Assembly (NCBI GenBank): GCA_900114805.1
Contig: FOZN01000003.1
Location: 496,001-560,000 of the forward strand
Length of the DNA stretch: 64,000 nucleotides
Source: Agrococcus baldri
Lineage (GTDB): Bacteria; Actinomycetota; Actinomycetes; Actinomycetales; Microbacteriaceae
Direction of reading: 5' to 3'
Part shown: positions 63,147 to 64,000 of the stretch, in pieces
Layout of the letters: each line of letters opens with the position of its first letter
Numbering within the stretch: position 1 is the first letter of the stretch
Translations under genes and position numbers: made by a program
The notes under the pieces: model-generated
The model's database searches: none
The model's input: the letters and a program-made list of their open reading frames with translations, nothing else
Told to the model about the DNA's origin: nothing

Positions 63147-64000
63147 ATGGACTACGGCTACATGCTCGGCTACTGGAAGGCCGGCCCGCCCGCGGGCGCG
63201 CTCGAGACGGTGCAGGAGGCGGAGCTGCTGGGCTTCGACTCGGTGTGGACCGCAGAGGCGTACGGGTCGGATGCGTTCACGCCGCTGGCATGGTGGGGTT
63301 CGGCGACCAGCACCATCAAGCTCGCGACCGGCATCGCGCAGCTCTCGGCGCGCACGCCCGCGGCGACCGCGATGGCGGCGATGACGCTCGACCACCTCTC
63401 CGGCGGCCGCGTCATCCTGGGCCTGGGCGTCAGCGGACCGCAGGTGGTGGAGGGCTGGTACGGCCAGGCCTTCCCGAAGCCGCTCGCGCGCACGCGCGAG
63501 TACGTCGGGATCCTGCGCGACGTGATGGCGCGCGAGGCGCCGGTGTCGGCGCCCGGGCCGCAGCTGCCGCTGCCGCGCACCGGCGAGGGCACCACGGGGC
63601 TCGGCAAGCCGCTCATGTCGACGCTCCACCCGCTGCGCCAGCACATCCCCATCCACCTCGCGGCAGAAGGCCCGAAGAACACGGCGCTCGCCGCCGAGAT
63701 CGCCGACGGCTGGCTGCCCTTCCTCTTCTCGCCCGCGAACGACGCGGAGGCGCGCTCGCTGCTCGCCGAGGGCTTCGCCAAGCGCGATGCGAGGCTGCCG
63801 GGTGCGGATGCGTTCGAGGTGTCCGTGCCGGTGCCGATCGTCGTCGATCAGGACGTCGAGGCCGCCGCCGACCGACTGCGCCCGATGATCGCCCTCTACG
63901 TCGGCGGGATGGGCGCGAAGGGCGCCAACTTCCACTTCGACGCAGTGGCGCGGCTGGGCTTCGAGGCCGAGTGCGCCGAGATCCAGGAGCACTACCTCGC
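63147..64000 (+). CDS. LLM class F420-dependent oxidoreductase (3' end outside window)
   Basis: The frame is open to the right edge and 284 codons are visible. The sequence opens MDYGYMLGYWKAGPPAGALE and has VWTAEAYGSDAFTPLAWWG, IKLATGIAQLSARTPAATAM, LSGGRVILGLGVSGPQVVEGW and IPIHLAAEGPKNTALAAEIADG. These features are typical of the ~345-residue Rv3520c-like F420-dependent subfamily. About 60 residues are probably missing. Substrate is unknown. It is divergent from another family member across 96 bp. Confidence 0.87.
   Translation, partial: MDYGYMLGYWKAGPPAGALETVQEAELLGFDSVWTAEAYGSDAFTPLAWWGSATSTIKLATGIAQLSARTPAATAMAAMTLDHLSGGRVILGLGVSGPQVVEGWYGQAFPKPLARTREYVGILRDVMAREAPVSAPGPQLPLPRTGEGTTGLGKPLMSTLHPLRQHIPIHLAAEGPKNTALAAEIADGWLPFLFSPANDAEARSLLAEGFAKRDARLPGADAFEVSVPVPIVVDQDVEAAADRLRPMIALYVGGMGAKGANFHFDAVARLGFEAECAEIQEHYL

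Overview
The window is a very GC-rich, densely packed piece of actinobacterial chromosome. No intergenic gap exceeds about 270 bp, and no tRNA, rRNA, CRISPR array, insertion sequence or phage gene was seen. Gene content and order fit Microbacteriaceae (an Agrococcus-like organism is my best guess, by inference). The evidence is the ribosomal-protein/processing order rpsP-KH-rimM-trmD-rplS-lepB-rnhB-DUF2469-yraN-comM-dprA-xerC-M23-rpsB-tsf-pyrH-frr-cdsA, the GlgE-type glucan genes, the F420-dependent luciferase-like oxidoreductases, and the small DUF2469, DUF4383 and DivIVA-like proteins typical of Actinobacteria.

Layout. Bases 1-7150 hold a DUF817 membrane protein (cut by the left edge), an AlkA-type glycosylase, a TerC metal exporter behind a yybP-ykoY-type manganese riboswitch, the SRP receptor FtsY, a degenerate adenylate-forming protein and the SRP GTPase Ffh. 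Bases 7200-11000 are a four-gene siderophore/iron ABC importer behind an iron-box-like palindrome. Bases 11000-14740 hold an SDR-like protein, a double-GNAT protein, an F420 oxidoreductase and a GCS2-family ligase. Bases 14900-33500 are the translation, secretion, DNA-uptake/recombination and cell-envelope block. Bases 33500-37600 hold an AI-2E-type permease, a three-pass protein with an internal lipobox and its coupled cysteine-less thioredoxin/TPR partner.

Bases 37670-46640 are a glucan module: glgE-glgB translationally coupled, glgP divergent from glgE, and glgX convergent with glgP. Bases 46660-50090 hold a cysteine desulfurase and MnmA (sulfur supply to tRNA 2-thiouridine) and two small membrane proteins. 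Bases 50260-56110 are a run of overlapping genes from ligA through a DinB-like protein and an AAA ATPase, then a kinase-fold protein and a hydrolase. Bases 56120-58230 hold a radical SAM protein with a perfect LexA-type box and a YdcF protein. Bases 58260-61630 are gatC-gatA-gatB. The right end has a YeaQ-family membrane protein and two more F420-type oxidoreductases, the last cut by the edge.

The main window-wide signal is promoter architecture. About twenty start codons are preceded by a TANNNT -10 hexamer (or a one-base variant) with only 6-8 nt between hexamer and start codon, which implies leaderless mRNAs. I used this to choose several start codons. It also exposes an 18-codon leaderless ORF before a hydrolase gene, and one symmetric hexamer that appears to serve two divergent genes (glgX and the cysteine desulfurase). 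Most of the window is conserved housekeeping sequence. The items most worth checking are the regulatory elements and a few odd proteins, rather than a new multi-gene system.
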